Counted from the stretch's first letter, positions 1-6,255 are shown. The stretch is DNA of 12,431 nt from Mycobacterium sp. (GCA_023264755.1 JAHFVB010000077.1:1-12431), one strand, 5' to 3'. Numbers and translations: made by a program. The notes: generated by a model from the letters alone, not told the origin.

Positions 1-1
1 C

Positions 2-174
2 GGGCCCGCCACGCTCCGCCGACTGGTGCGCGCCCGGGTCCGCAACAGCGTCTTCGGCGGCACGCCGCGGGCGCCGCTGTTCGACCTTGTCGACTGGACC
101 CACGGAGCGAGCTTAGCCGGGTCGGCGCCTCGCCGGGGGTGTCGATTGCGCCCCGCACGCTGCGCAAACGCCTA
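2..174 (+). CDS. Possible 3' end of an unidentified gene (cut by left edge)
   Basis: The second forward frame is open from the window edge to a TAG at 172-174 and encodes about 57 residues. Its first half (LRRLVRARVRN then a PLFDLVDW-like stretch) looks protein-like, with mixed charged and hydrophobic residues. The last 20 residues are Arg/Ala/Gly-rich and look like random GC-rich translation. If real, it would converge on yajQ. I do not recognise a family, and the segment could equally be non-coding. Low confidence. Confidence 0.22.
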
Positions 175-178
175 GGTG

Positions 179-196
179 GGCGGCCGGGTGGCCGCC
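179..196 (-). terminator. Hairpin downstream of yajQ
   Basis: A perfect 7-bp GC stem (GGCGGCC / GGCCGCC) with a 4-base loop starts 12 bases past the yajQ stop codon in the minus direction. No U-tract follows. Actinobacterial terminators often lack one, so a U-less intrinsic terminator is plausible but not proven. Confidence 0.4.
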
Positions 197-208
197 GCTG
201 CTTCGGCG

Positions 209-700
209 TCAGCGATAGTTGACGAACTGCAGCGCGATGTCCAGGTCAGCACCCTTCAGCAGCGCGATGACGGCCTGAAGATCGTCGCGCTTCTTGCTGC
301 TCACCCGGATCTCGTCACCTTGGATCTGGGCCTTGACGCCCTTGGGACCTTCGTCGCGAATGAGCTTGGTCACCTTCTTGGCGTCCTCGCTGCTGATGCC
401 CTGCTTGATGCTGCCGATCACCTTGTAGGTCTTGCCCGACGGCTGAGGGTCGCCTGCGTCGAAGGCCTTCATGGAGATGTCGCGCCGGATCAGCTTCTCC
501 TTGAAGACGTCGACGGCGGCCTTGACCCGCTCTTCGGTCGAGGAGGTCAAGATGATGCCCTCCTCGCCCTGCCAGGCGATGGTGGTGTCGGTGCCGCGGA
601 AGTCGAACCGGGTCGACAACTCCTTGGCCGCCTGGTTCAGGGCGTTGTCGACCTCCTGGCGATCGACCTTGCTGACGACGTCGAATGATGAATCCGCCAT
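209..700 (-). CDS. yajQ: YajQ/DUF520 family nucleotide-binding protein
   Basis: This 163-residue protein starts [17 protein letters not shown] and ends [10 protein letters not shown], both typical of the YajQ (DUF520, UPF0234) family; M. tuberculosis Rv0566c is the presumed counterpart. Family members are small cytosolic two-domain ferredoxin-like proteins that bind nucleotides or RNA, and a Xanthomonas member binds cyclic di-GMP; the mycobacterial role is unsettled. Other family signatures are RFDFRGTD near residues 30-37 and [17 protein letters not shown] in the second half. The reading frame stays open 64 codons further upstream, but that stretch runs antisense through the tRNA gene. The ATG at 700 has a strong GGAGG-type ribosome site about 8 bases upstream and gives the usual family length. 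It is divergent from the tRNA-Tyr gene and followed by a hairpin at 179-196. Confidence 0.95.
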   Translation of the reverse strand: MADSSFDVVSKVDRQEVDNALNQAAKELSTRFDFRGTDTTIAWQGEEGIILTSSTEERVKAAVDVFKEKLIRRDISMKAFDAGDPQPSGKTYKVIGSIKQGISSEDAKKVTKLIRDEGPKGVKAQIQGDEIRVSSKKRDDLQAVIALLKGADLDIALQFVNYR

Positions 701-769
701 TGGATCCGCTCCCTCCTCACCTATGGTGCGTTTCGTTGGTGCGTTTTCGTCTTCGGACCATCCTCGTTG

Positions 770-775
770 TACCCT
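770..775 (+). promoter_or_regulatory. Possible -10 element for tRNA-Tyr
   Basis: TACCCT fits the mycobacterial TANNNT -10 pattern. It lies about 40 bases before the mature tRNA 5' end, giving a short leader for RNase P removal. The -35 region is not convincing. Confidence 0.3.
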
Positions 776-815
776 GCTACTCGCACCAAACCCGGGTCGG
801 GATTGGGGCGAGCAC

Positions 816-898
816 GGCAGGTTGCCCGAGTGGCCAATGGGAGCGGACTGTAAATCCGTCGGCTTACGCCTACGCAGGTTCGAATCCTGCACCTGCCA
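816..898 (+). tRNA. tRNA-Tyr (anticodon GTA)
   Basis: This 83-base class II tRNA has a perfect 7-bp acceptor stem (GGCAGGT at 816-822 with ACCTGCC at 891-897) and discriminator A898. The anticodon loop is CTGTAAA at 848-854, with anticodon GTA at 850-852. A long variable arm follows, then a T-arm with GCAGG / CCTGC around TTCGAAT. The 3' CCA is not encoded. The long variable arm plus GTA anticodon identifies tyrosine. The gene stands alone, divergent from yajQ, with a terminator 6 bases beyond. Confidence 0.97.
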
Positions 899-904
899 CG
901 CACG

Positions 905-930
905 TCAGGCCCCCTTTCGAGGGGGCCTGA
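905..930 (+). terminator. Intrinsic terminator of tRNA-Tyr
   Basis: A perfect 11-bp stem (TCAGGCCCCCT with AGGGGGCCTGA) closes a TTCG tetraloop at 916-919. It begins 6 bases after the tRNA. The following TTGCGTTTG is only weakly T-rich. It is the strongest hairpin I found in the window. Confidence 0.85.
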
Positions 931-1053
931 TTGCGTTTGTGGGGTCGGAATCGTCCCTGCGATCGTCCCAGGAAGCGAATGGCTCCGAGGTCAGGGCGGG
1001 GAGCTGCGGGTCATGCCGATCAACGGTCGCATGCCCGAATGCGAATCCTTGGT

Positions 1054-1073
1054 CAAGGGACTCGGGTCGAAAC
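1054..1073 (+). promoter_or_regulatory. Distal DosR-box-like site
   Basis: GGGACT at 1057-1062 is followed after three bases by GTC, matching 9 of the 14 core positions of the DosR (DevR) consensus (GGGACTWWAGTCCC). It lies 41 bases upstream of a better match. Paired boxes are common at DosR promoters, so this may be the secondary site. Weak alone. Confidence 0.35.
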
Positions 1074-1094
1074 GGCCCGCAGTCACACCAACGC

Positions 1095-1114
1095 AAAGGG
1101 ACTTAATGCCCGGC
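1095..1114 (+). promoter_or_regulatory. Proximal DosR-box-like site
   Basis: GGGACTTAATGCCC at 1098-1111 matches 12 of 14 core positions of the DosR (DevR) consensus GGGACTWWAGTCCC, the mismatches being a swapped GT. It lies upstream of the split-barrel protein gene. A start site near 1146 would be usual for a box at this position; GATACG at 1134-1139 is a weak candidate -10. Control by DosR is inferred. Confidence 0.55.
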
Positions 1115-1229
1115 CCTGGGTGACCCATGCCTCGATACGGGCGAGCGGCAGCTGACTTAGCGTGTGAACACGACGCTCCCGGGGGCCACTGGCGAGTCGC
1201 GGACATCTCACGGACGGATTGGACCAAAC

Positions 1230-1646
1230 ATGACCACCTTCGACGCAAACCCGGTCGACGAGTTGAGTGATCAGGAGAGCTGGAACCTGCTAGGCAGCGT
1301 CGCCTTGGGGCGACTGGCGACGAGCGTTGCAGACCGGCCAGAGATCTTTCCGGTCAACTTCGCCGTGCAGCAGCACACGATTCTGCTACGTACCGCCGAA
1401 GGCACGAAACTGTTGCACGCGAAGATAAATGAGCATGTCGCATTCGAAGCCGACGGTTACAACGCCGAAGAGGGCTGGAGTGTCATCGTCAAGGGACGGG
1501 CCTACGTGCTGGGGGCCTCAGAGTTCGTCGAAGCCGAACGTGGACACGTGCTGCCGTGGACCGCGACGGTCAAGGATCGCTTCATCCGCATCGTGCCCAG
1601 CGAGATCAGTGGGCGTAGATTCCGCTTCGGGGGCGAGAGCGAGTAA
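1230..1646 (+). CDS. Pyridoxamine 5'-phosphate oxidase-like FMN-binding split-barrel protein
   Basis: This 138-residue protein starts MTTFDANPVDELSDQESW and has the typical order LLGSVALGRLATSV, then PEIFPVNFAV, near residues 21-52. That pattern marks small actinobacterial PNPOx-like split-barrel proteins. Such proteins bind FMN or F420 and act in redox chemistry, often with unknown substrates; true pyridoxine oxidase activity is not implied. The frame also allows a GTG at 1164, but the 22 extra residues (rich in Thr, Gly and Ser) do not resemble the family, and the ATG at 1230 gives the normal N-terminus. A GGA-rich stretch about 8-18 bases upstream may serve as the ribosome site. DosR-box-like sites upstream fit the family: M. 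tuberculosis Rv3129, a small protein of this type, is in the DosR regulon. Monocistronic; convergent with the lipoprotein gene. Confidence 0.85.
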   Translation: MTTFDANPVDELSDQESWNLLGSVALGRLATSVADRPEIFPVNFAVQQHTILLRTAEGTKLLHAKINEHVAFEADGYNAEEGWSVIVKGRAYVLGASEFVEAERGHVLPWTATVKDRFIRIVPSEISGRRFRFGGESE

Positions 1647-1780
1647 CCGACGGTGGCGCAGTAGATCTGGTGGACCTGACGGCCCGTGCCGGGCGCCCCG
1701 CTGGACTACATCGCAAAGCCCCAGGCGGGCAATGAGATTCAGGTCAGTGGCACGGTGGTGAAGATCGAACCAGCCCGAGC

Positions 1781-2332
1781 TCAGCCGGTGGTGAGGTCGG
1801 TCTTGATGTCCGTGGAGAGCCGGTCGGTCTTGTCGGTGCGATGGTCGAAGGTGTCGCGGCACTCGCCGAAGGCGTCGACGATGACGTGGGCGATGGGCGG
1901 GTCGTTGGGCTTGGGGGGCGGTATCACCCACACGTCGACGTCGACCCCGTTGCGCTTGAACGTGATGCCATGAGACTTGAAGTCGGGGTCCGTCTGCCAA
2001 CCGTGTTGCCGCAGCCGGTCCAGCACCGCATCGGGGGATACCTCGCGCGCTCGGTCGGCTCCGGGCATCCACAGCAGCAGTCGGCTATGTGCCCGGAAGG
2101 GCGGGTCGCCTTGGTCGTTGCAGGAGTCGTAGCCGAATTTCGCCTCGGCCAGCTCGCCGCCGAGATCGGACACCACCTGTCGGGATACGTCGATGACTTG
2201 CTGGCGGCCTTCCTGCGGAGTGATCGGGTTAGCCACGGTGCCAGCGCATCCCGTCAGGCAGGCCAGCATCGTCAGCGCTGCGGTGATTCGTAGCCGTACG
2301 AGTCTCGATGGTCGTCTCGATGGTCGTCTCAA
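1781..2332 (-). CDS. Small putative lipoprotein following the WXG/DUF1023 hydrolase
   Basis: This 183-residue protein has an Arg-rich n-region (MRRPSRRPSRLVRLR), a short hydrophobic core (ITAALTMLACLTG) and a lipobox LTGC with acylated Cys at residue 29, so it is probably exported and anchored outside the membrane. The mature part is soluble, contains a GWQTDPDFK segment and ends in a charged tail. The overall plan resembles small mycobacterial lipoproteins such as LppA/LppB, found beside a DUF1023-like gene (Rv2542) in M. tuberculosis; that link rests on plan and context, not on aligned sequence. No in-frame ATG fits; the TTG at 2332 has AGGGGC exactly 8 bases upstream, which decides the start. 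The gene begins 33 bases after the hydrolase stop and is probably co-transcribed. The n-region is encoded by a 12-bp tandem repeat. Confidence 0.8.
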   Translation of the reverse strand: MRRPSRRPSRLVRLRITAALTMLACLTGCAGTVANPITPQEGRQQVIDVSRQVVSDLGGELAEAKFGYDSCNDQGDPPFRAHSRLLLWMPGADRAREVSPDAVLDRLRQHGWQTDPDFKSHGITFKRNGVDVDVWVIPPPKPNDPPIAHVIVDAFGECRDTFDHRTDKTDRLSTDIKTDLTTG

Positions 2333-2338
2333 TGGTCA
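2303..2338 (-). repeat. Three tandem 12-bp repeats in the signal-peptide start
   Basis: Plus-strand copies are TCTCGATGGTCG at 2303-2314 and 2315-2326, then TCTCAATGGTCA at 2327-2338. The unit is a multiple of three, so copy-number change keeps the frame and adds or removes an RRPS-like charged block at the lipoprotein N-terminus. The degenerate third copy contains the TTG start. Confidence 0.85.
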
Positions 2339-2365
2339 TTGCCCCTGTCTGCGCTGTCGTCATCG

Positions 2366-4183
2366 CTAGCCACCCGGTCCGGTGTGGTGATGGTTGTTGT
2401 CCGGGAAGTGCAATGACTCGGGATCGAGCACCGGCAGTTGAGGCAAGCCCGGTAGGGAAAAGGGTAGTCCGGGCTTGACGCGGTGGTCGGCGGTCATGCC
2501 GTCGTGCTCGAGGGCGTCCCCGTGGCCCGAGACGATGTCGGCCATGCTGAACAACGATTCCGATCCGTCCTGATAGTACGAGGTGTGCTCGTTGATCGGG
2601 TTGATGTTCCAGTCCGCCACCTCGGCGTGGAAGCGGGTGGACCCGAACCCGTCCATCGCGGGGTCCTTGCCGAGCCCGACCCCCGGCACGTTGAGGTGTT
2701 CGCGGCCGAAGTTCGTGACCATGTCGGTCGACGCCGAGCCCACGTACAGGTGGCCGTCGGGAGGCAGGTGGAAGTCGGCGGCCGACTGTGCCAGATCCGT
2801 TCCCGGGCAACCGATTAGCACCACGTCGTCGGCGCGCATGCCGGAACCGGCCGCGGCGTCGGAGACCGTGGTCGAGCCGTAGGAATGGCCGATCACCGTC
2901 GTATGCGAGGGGTTTCCGTCGTGGGTGGCCGCGAGGCCGTTGACGTCGGCGGCCAGTATTTGGCCGCCGTGGCGTGCCATGTTCGGCTCGGCGACCGCCT
3001 GATTGTCGGGGGCGTCGTAGCCCATCCATTGCACGACGGCGGTGGGATTGTTCCAATCCGCCTTGTTCGCCTCGTTGTAGAGGTTGACCCCGCTCCCGTC
3101 GGACAACGTCCCAGCGTTCACCGACGTCGTCAGACCGGACACGGTCACCGACGTGTTCGGGGAATGGTCGGGGTCACCGATGGCGATGGCGGCCGCGCCC
3201 TTGCCGCCGAACGCCTCGGGGTCGTACTTCATCAGCAGGATGTCGGGTGTCTTGCCATGGGCGTCCTTGGCGTTGGCGGTGTCCTTGTCCAACGCGTCTT
3301 GAACCTTGAGGGCGTTTTGGTAGCGGTCCATCGTCGGTCCGGTCAAGCCGTAGTTCTCGGGATGGGCCAGCACCTCGTCCTTCGTCACCCCGCGATCCTT
3401 GGCGATCTGGTCGGGAAGGTTGAGGTCGCGCTGCAGGAGGGTCTTGTTGGCGGTGCTGCGGTCGGCGATGGGAATGCCATTGAGATTGCCCAACTTGTCG
3501 GGCCAGGTCGCCAGCAGGCGTTTGCGTTCCTCGTCGCCAAGCGAGTTCCACCACTTGTTGACCTCCTTGGGGTCCTTTCCGACGGGGATCTCGGCACCGG
3601 TGTCATACGGCGGCGCCTCCGGCAACGGGTTGCCGTCCGGGCCCAACTTCAGTGGCCCGTCCTGCAGTCGGCCGACCGCGGTGCGGATGTTCTGGCTCAG
3701 CTGTCGGTCGGTGGCGTCGAAACTGGCCAACAGCGCCTTCACGTTCGCCGAGTTGGCAGCCGCCAACTGCTGGACCTTCATCGCGTTGGACGCACCGAGC
3801 GCCGCGAACTGAGCCATCGGGCTGCCCGGCCGTACCGACACGGAGCCGTCGGGTTCGACCTGCCAGCCCTGGCCCTGCAGCTGGTTGACGGTGTTCAGCA
3901 GGTTGGCCCGGGTCTGGGTGAGCGCGGCGCCGCCCTGCTGCAGCACGGTCTGCGCGCGCCCCAGCGCGTCGTGGATGTCTTGCATCTTCGACAGGGTTGG
4001 CTGCGCCTTGGCGATTGCGGCGTCTGAGGCCGGGCCCTGCCACTTGTCGCGCAGCCCGGCGATGGTGGCGCGTTGGGCGTCGAGCTGCGCCTCCAGGCTG
4101 GAGGCCTTCTGGCCGAGGGAGACGGCGGTCTGGGTCAGTCCCTCGGGCTGGGAGGCCTCTACCTGGGGGATCGTGACCGTCAT
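2366..4183 (-). CDS. WXG-like domain fused to DUF1023 alpha/beta-hydrolase
   Basis: This 605-residue protein has two parts. Residues 1-175 are helical and Ala/Gln/Leu-rich, with a W48-Q49-G50 turn between helices, resembling ESX/WXG100-type secretion domains. After a linker, residues 210-240 carry the WWNSLGDEERKRLL...GNLNGIP signature of actinobacterial DUF1023 (Abhydrolase_8) proteins. The catalytic part has the nucleophile elbow GHSYGS with Ser434; D487 in SASTD and H533 in NEHTSYY are likely acid and base. The tail (570-605) is Pro/Leu-rich and ends in a His cluster. There is no signal peptide, so export by a type VII system is inferred from the WXG-like domain. Substrate unknown; esterase or lipase activity is plausible. 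No other in-frame start exists between the upstream stop and the ATG at 4183, and no Shine-Dalgarno precedes it; instead its ATG overlaps the stop of a 14-codon ORF (ATGA). A lipoprotein gene follows. Confidence 0.88.
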   Translation of the reverse strand: MTVTIPQVEASQPEGLTQTAVSLGQKASSLEAQLDAQRATIAGLRDKWQGPASDAAIAKAQPTLSKMQDIHDALGRAQTVLQQGGAALTQTRANLLNTVNQLQGQGWQVEPDGSVSVRPGSPMAQFAALGASNAMKVQQLAAANSANVKALLASFDATDRQLSQNIRTAVGRLQDGPLKLGPDGNPLPEAPPYDTGAEIPVGKDPKEVNKWWNSLGDEERKRLLATWPDKLGNLNGIPIADRSTANKTLLQRDLNLPDQIAKDRGVTKDEVLAHPENYGLTGPTMDRYQNALKVQDALDKDTANAKDAHGKTPDILLMKYDPEAFGGKGAAAIAIGDPDHSPNTSVTVSGLTTSVNAGTLSDGSGVNLYNEANKADWNNPTAVVQWMGYDAPDNQAVAEPNMARHGGQILAADVNGLAATHDGNPSHTTVIGHSYGSTTVSDAAAGSGMRADDVVLIGCPGTDLAQSAADFHLPPDGHLYVGSASTDMVTNFGREHLNVPGVGLGKDPAMDGFGSTRFHAEVADWNINPINEHTSYYQDGSESLFSMADIVSGHGDALEHDGMTADHRVKPGLPFSLPGLPQLPVLDPESLHFPDNNHHHTGPGG

Positions 4184-4224
4184 GACGACGACCCGGCGAT
4201 CGGGCAGGTGGACGTGGTGGTCAT
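4180..4224 (-). CDS. Tiny ORF (14 aa) linking into the hydrolase
   Basis: ATG at 4224 to TGA at 4180 encodes MTTTSTCPIAGSSS. Its start overlaps the stop of the preceding 28-codon ORF and its stop overlaps the hydrolase start, each through ATGA. I see no family. Its value may lie in handing ribosomes to the hydrolase, or it may be chance. Nothing but the overlaps supports translation. Confidence 0.3.
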   Translation of the reverse strand: MTTTSTCPIAGSSS

Positions 4225-4307
4225 GGGGCGAAAGCGCGCGGGCGACGCCTCAACTCGACATCCGTGCGGGGGTGGCGATCGGCCCCGGCCGTCGACTTAC
4301 TCGCCAT
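4221..4307 (-). CDS. Putative leaderless small ORF (28 aa) upstream of the hydrolase
   Basis: ATG at 4307 to TGA at 4221 encodes a 28-residue basic peptide (starts MASKSTAGADRHPR, ends RRRPRAFAP). TAGGAT at 4315-4320 sits seven bases before the ATG on the minus strand, the arrangement of a leaderless mycobacterial transcript. The stop overlaps the next tiny ORF by ATGA. Leaderless small ORFs ahead of genes are common in mycobacteria. No homologue recognised; the peptide may matter less than its translation. Confidence 0.35.
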   Translation of the reverse strand: MASKSTAGADRHPRTDVELRRRPRAFAP

Positions 4308-4314
4308 ACCGATG

Positions 4315-4320
4315 ATCCTA
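4315..4320 (-). promoter_or_regulatory. Candidate -10 (TAGGAT) of the hydrolase operon
   Basis: On the minus strand TAGGAT is followed by seven bases and then ATG. This would put the start of transcription on or next to the first base of the small ORF at 4307. No convincing -35 is present. Confidence 0.4.
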
Positions 4321-4387
4321 TGTCCGCCGGCAACGGTGCCGACGCACAATTTTTTTTGCAGCGTCGTGCGCACCAGCGTCCCTGCAG

Positions 4388-4436
4388 CGCTCGAGAATTC
4401 TTCCGGGTGAGAGCGCCCCGGTACCGACCTCGAGCG
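4388..4436 (-). terminator. Nested two-stem inverted repeat behind the SnoaL-like gene
   Basis: The outer arms are CGCTCGAG (4388-4395) and CTCGAGCG (4429-4436). Symmetrical 7-base internal bulges come next, then an inner stem CCGGG (4403-4407) / CCCGG (4417-4421) with a 9-base loop. It begins 15 bases past the SnoaL-like stop, so termination or 3'-end protection is the simplest role. No U-tract follows on the minus strand; a run of eight T (4350-4357) lies beyond it on the plus strand. The rest of 4184-4451 holds the hydrolase promoter and tiny ORFs. Confidence 0.4.
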
Positions 4437-4451
4437 TCGATTGATCGCGGG

Positions 4452-4994
4452 TTAGGCCGATCCTCGCAAGGGCAGTGTCGCGAGGTAGCTCACGTCGCTA
4501 CGGTCGCGCTGACCGCGGAAGAACCCCTGCGGTTGCTGGGCGAAGCTCAACATGGGTTGGCGTAGCCGCCATTCGGCGACCACCACCCGATGGGCGATGC
4601 GCCAGCCGAATCCGGGACGATTCTCGAACCGGTCGACGTAGCGACAGGCGAACGCGTCCATGACGAGCTCGTCTGCGTCACCGGCGCGTACATGGTGTGC
4701 AATGCAATAGCTTTCGACCCGCGCCGCGTGACCGGTCTCGTCGACGTCGATCAGGATGTTCTGCAACGCATGCATCGAACTGACGAAGTTCAGCAGGTGA
4801 TCCATCACCCAGGCGACGTAGTCGTCGGGGCCGCCGAGGAAGGCGCCACCGTGGTCGTCGATCGCGTCGTCGTGGTAGACCGAGCGGACCAGCTCGGCAT
4901 CCCGGCGGTCGATGCCCCGACAGTAGGTGAGCAACGCACGTTCGATGTCGCGCTCCGCTGCGATCAGGGTCAGCAGCGGCGGATTGTCTCCCAT
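4452..4994 (-). CDS. SnoaL-like / NTF2-fold protein
   Basis: This protein of about 180 residues has the SnoaL_4-type pattern: an N-terminal helix IERALLTYCRGIDRRD, then VRSVYHDDAIDDHGG, then a sheet-rich half ending GWRIAHRVVVAEWR. Members are small cytosolic cone-shaped proteins with diverse roles: polyketide cyclases, dehydratases, ring-dioxygenase small-subunit relatives, steroid isomerases. The Asp/His-rich pocket residues (YHDDAIDDHG) suit acid-base chemistry, but the substrate is unknown. The ATG at 4994 is chosen; a TTG at 5006, four codons earlier, is possible, and neither has a clear ribosome site. It is divergent from the Gfo/Idh-type gene, whose start lies 57 bases away, which suggests shared control and a related pathway. 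Confidence 0.82.
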   Translation of the reverse strand: MGDNPPLLTLIAAERDIERALLTYCRGIDRRDAELVRSVYHDDAIDDHGGAFLGGPDDYVAWVMDHLLNFVSSMHALQNILIDVDETGHAARVESYCIAHHVRAGDADELVMDAFACRYVDRFENRPGFGWRIAHRVVVAEWRLRQPMLSFAQQPQGFFRGQRDRSDVSYLATLPLRGSA

Positions 4995-5038
4995 CGGCTC
5001 AGTCAATCAGTCGAGTACTAAATAATCAACGATGCGAC

Positions 5039-5044
5039 TATTCT
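5039..5044 (+). promoter_or_regulatory. Candidate -10 (TATTCT) giving a leaderless Gfo/Idh mRNA
   Basis: TATTCT ends seven bases before the ATG at 5052, where a leaderless mycobacterial promoter would place it. The gene has no Shine-Dalgarno sequence, which agrees. The AT-rich 5014-5029 stretch just upstream could also hold the opposite-strand promoter. Confidence 0.45.
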
Positions 5045-5051
5045 CCGCGTC

Positions 5052-6128
5052 ATGGTTGATTCCTTGCGGGTGGGCATCGCCGGGCTCAGTGCTTCCGGCG
5101 GCTGGGCGGCGGGAGCACACGTGCCCGCGCTTCGTCAGCTCCCGGGGTTCGAACTGACCGCACTGGCGGCCAGCACGATGGCGTCGGCGCGGGCCGCTGG
5201 TGACGCCTTCGGCGTCGCGACCGTATTCGACGACGTCGAGGCGATGGCCGAGTGCGACGAGGTCGACATGGTCGTGGTGACGGTGAAGGTTCCCCACCAT
5301 CGCGAGCTCGTCGCGCCCGCTCTGCATACCGGGAAGATCGTCCTGTGCGAATGGCCGCTGGCGACAGACGTATCGGAGGCGAGCGCACTGGCGGCAGCCG
5401 CCACGGCTCCGGCCTTTGTGGGTCTGCAGGCGCGCTCAGCGCCCACGATCCGCTTCCTGGGTGACCTAATCGCGGACGGGTACCTCGGAACGGTGCTCTC
5501 CACGACGATGGTCGGCTCGGGCGGAACCTGGGGCGACACCGTGGACTCGCGCAACGCGTACACCCTCGATCGGACCTCCGGCGCAACGATGCTGACCATT
5601 CCGTTTGGGCACGCGGTCGATGCGCTCGCGGCGGTGCTCGGCGAGTTCGAAACGCTCCAGGCGACCACGGCGACACGCCGTCCGAGAGTCCGCGAGACAG
5701 GCACTGAGCGGTGGTTGCCCATGACTGCGGCCGACCAGATCGCCGTCGTCGGACAACTGTCCTGCGGTGCCGTGGCATCGATCCACTACCGGGGTGGCGT
5801 GTGCCGCGGGACGAACTTCCACTGGGAGCTCAACGGCACCGAGGGTGACCTGGTGCTCACCGCCGACCGCACTGGGCACATCCAGTTGGAGTCGCTGGTG
5901 TTGCGGGGTAGCCAGCGCGGTTCCGAGCTCGTCGAGTTGTCCATCCCAGCTAGCTATCTCACCGTCGATGTTGGCTTCGCGCACAGTAATCCGCGGGCTT
6001 ACCACGTCGCGTGTCAGTACGCGCAGATCCTGGCCGACTTGCGGGAGGGTACGCAGCTTGCGCCGACGTTCGCCGATGCCGTCGTACGTCACCGGTTGCT
6101 CGCCGAGATCGAGTCGGCCGCCGGGTGA
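5052..6128 (+). CDS. Gfo/Idh/MocA-type protein with EWP in place of EKP (Gal80-like)
   Basis: This 358-residue protein has an N-terminal Rossmann fold: GIAGLSASGGWAAGAHVPAL at residues 8-27 binds the dinucleotide in the family, and DMVVVTVKVPHHRELV follows. A C-terminal alpha/beta domain carries GHAVDALAAVLG (H187, D190). In catalytic members the EKP motif supplies a lysine near the nicotinamide; here it reads CEWPLA (E100-W101-P102). A Trp at this place is known in Gal80-type proteins, which sense NAD(P) rather than oxidise sugars. The protein may therefore be a sensor, or an enzyme using other residues. It is divergent from the SnoaL-like gene. The start has no ribosome site but a well-placed -10, so translation is probably leaderless. 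Fold certain; function open. Confidence 0.88.
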   Translation: MVDSLRVGIAGLSASGGWAAGAHVPALRQLPGFELTALAASTMASARAAGDAFGVATVFDDVEAMAECDEVDMVVVTVKVPHHRELVAPALHTGKIVLCEWPLATDVSEASALAAAATAPAFVGLQARSAPTIRFLGDLIADGYLGTVLSTTMVGSGGTWGDTVDSRNAYTLDRTSGATMLTIPFGHAVDALAAVLGEFETLQATTATRRPRVRETGTERWLPMTAADQIAVVGQLSCGAVASIHYRGGVCRGTNFHWELNGTEGDLVLTADRTGHIQLESLVLRGSQRGSELVELSIPASYLTVDVGFAHSNPRAYHVACQYAQILADLREGTQLAPTFADAVVRHRLLAEIESAAG

Positions 6129-6172
6129 GGCGCGTTCGCGCACCTAGCTCGGGCTTTGTAAAAGTACTCCAT

Positions 6173-6190
6173 GTCTAATCTAATTAGGAC
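6173..6190 (+). promoter_or_regulatory. AT-rich inverted repeat upstream of the AveC-like operon
   Basis: CTAAT (6175-6179) and ATTAG (6183-6187) form a perfect inverted repeat around CTA. The flanks GT and AC extend it with one extra G. TAATCT inside could be a -10. It stands out in a GC-rich intergenic region (6129-6255), 66 bases before the AveC-like start, and looks like a repressor site. Binding protein unknown. Confidence 0.4.
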
Positions 6191-6255
6191 TTGACTTTCA
6201 CTCGGTGAGCCAGTTGGCTGAATGTGCTTTGGATCACTCCGTTTGAGGGAGCTTC

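Noticed and set aside
1028..1043. 5-bp hairpin CGCAT / ATGCG
   Set aside because: Too short to separate from chance and not next to any gene end.
1164..1229. Upstream GTG start for the split-barrel protein
   Set aside because: The extra 22 residues do not look like the family; the ATG at 1230 gives the usual N-terminus.
1682..1694. Hairpin GCCCG / CGGGC between convergent genes as a terminator
   Set aside because: Only 5 bp with a 3-base loop and no T-run; common by chance in GC-rich DNA.
2229..2363. 44-codon frame with two ATG starts overlapping the lipoprotein 5' end
   Set aside because: The other frame carries a proper signal peptide and lipobox with an 8-base ribosome-site spacing from TTG; this frame has only Thr/Ile/Glu repeats from the 12-bp units.
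2885..4027. Long open frame (380 codons) on the plus strand
   Set aside because: Antisense shadow of the WXG/DUF1023 hydrolase gene; the Val/Gly/Arg-rich translation shows no domain.
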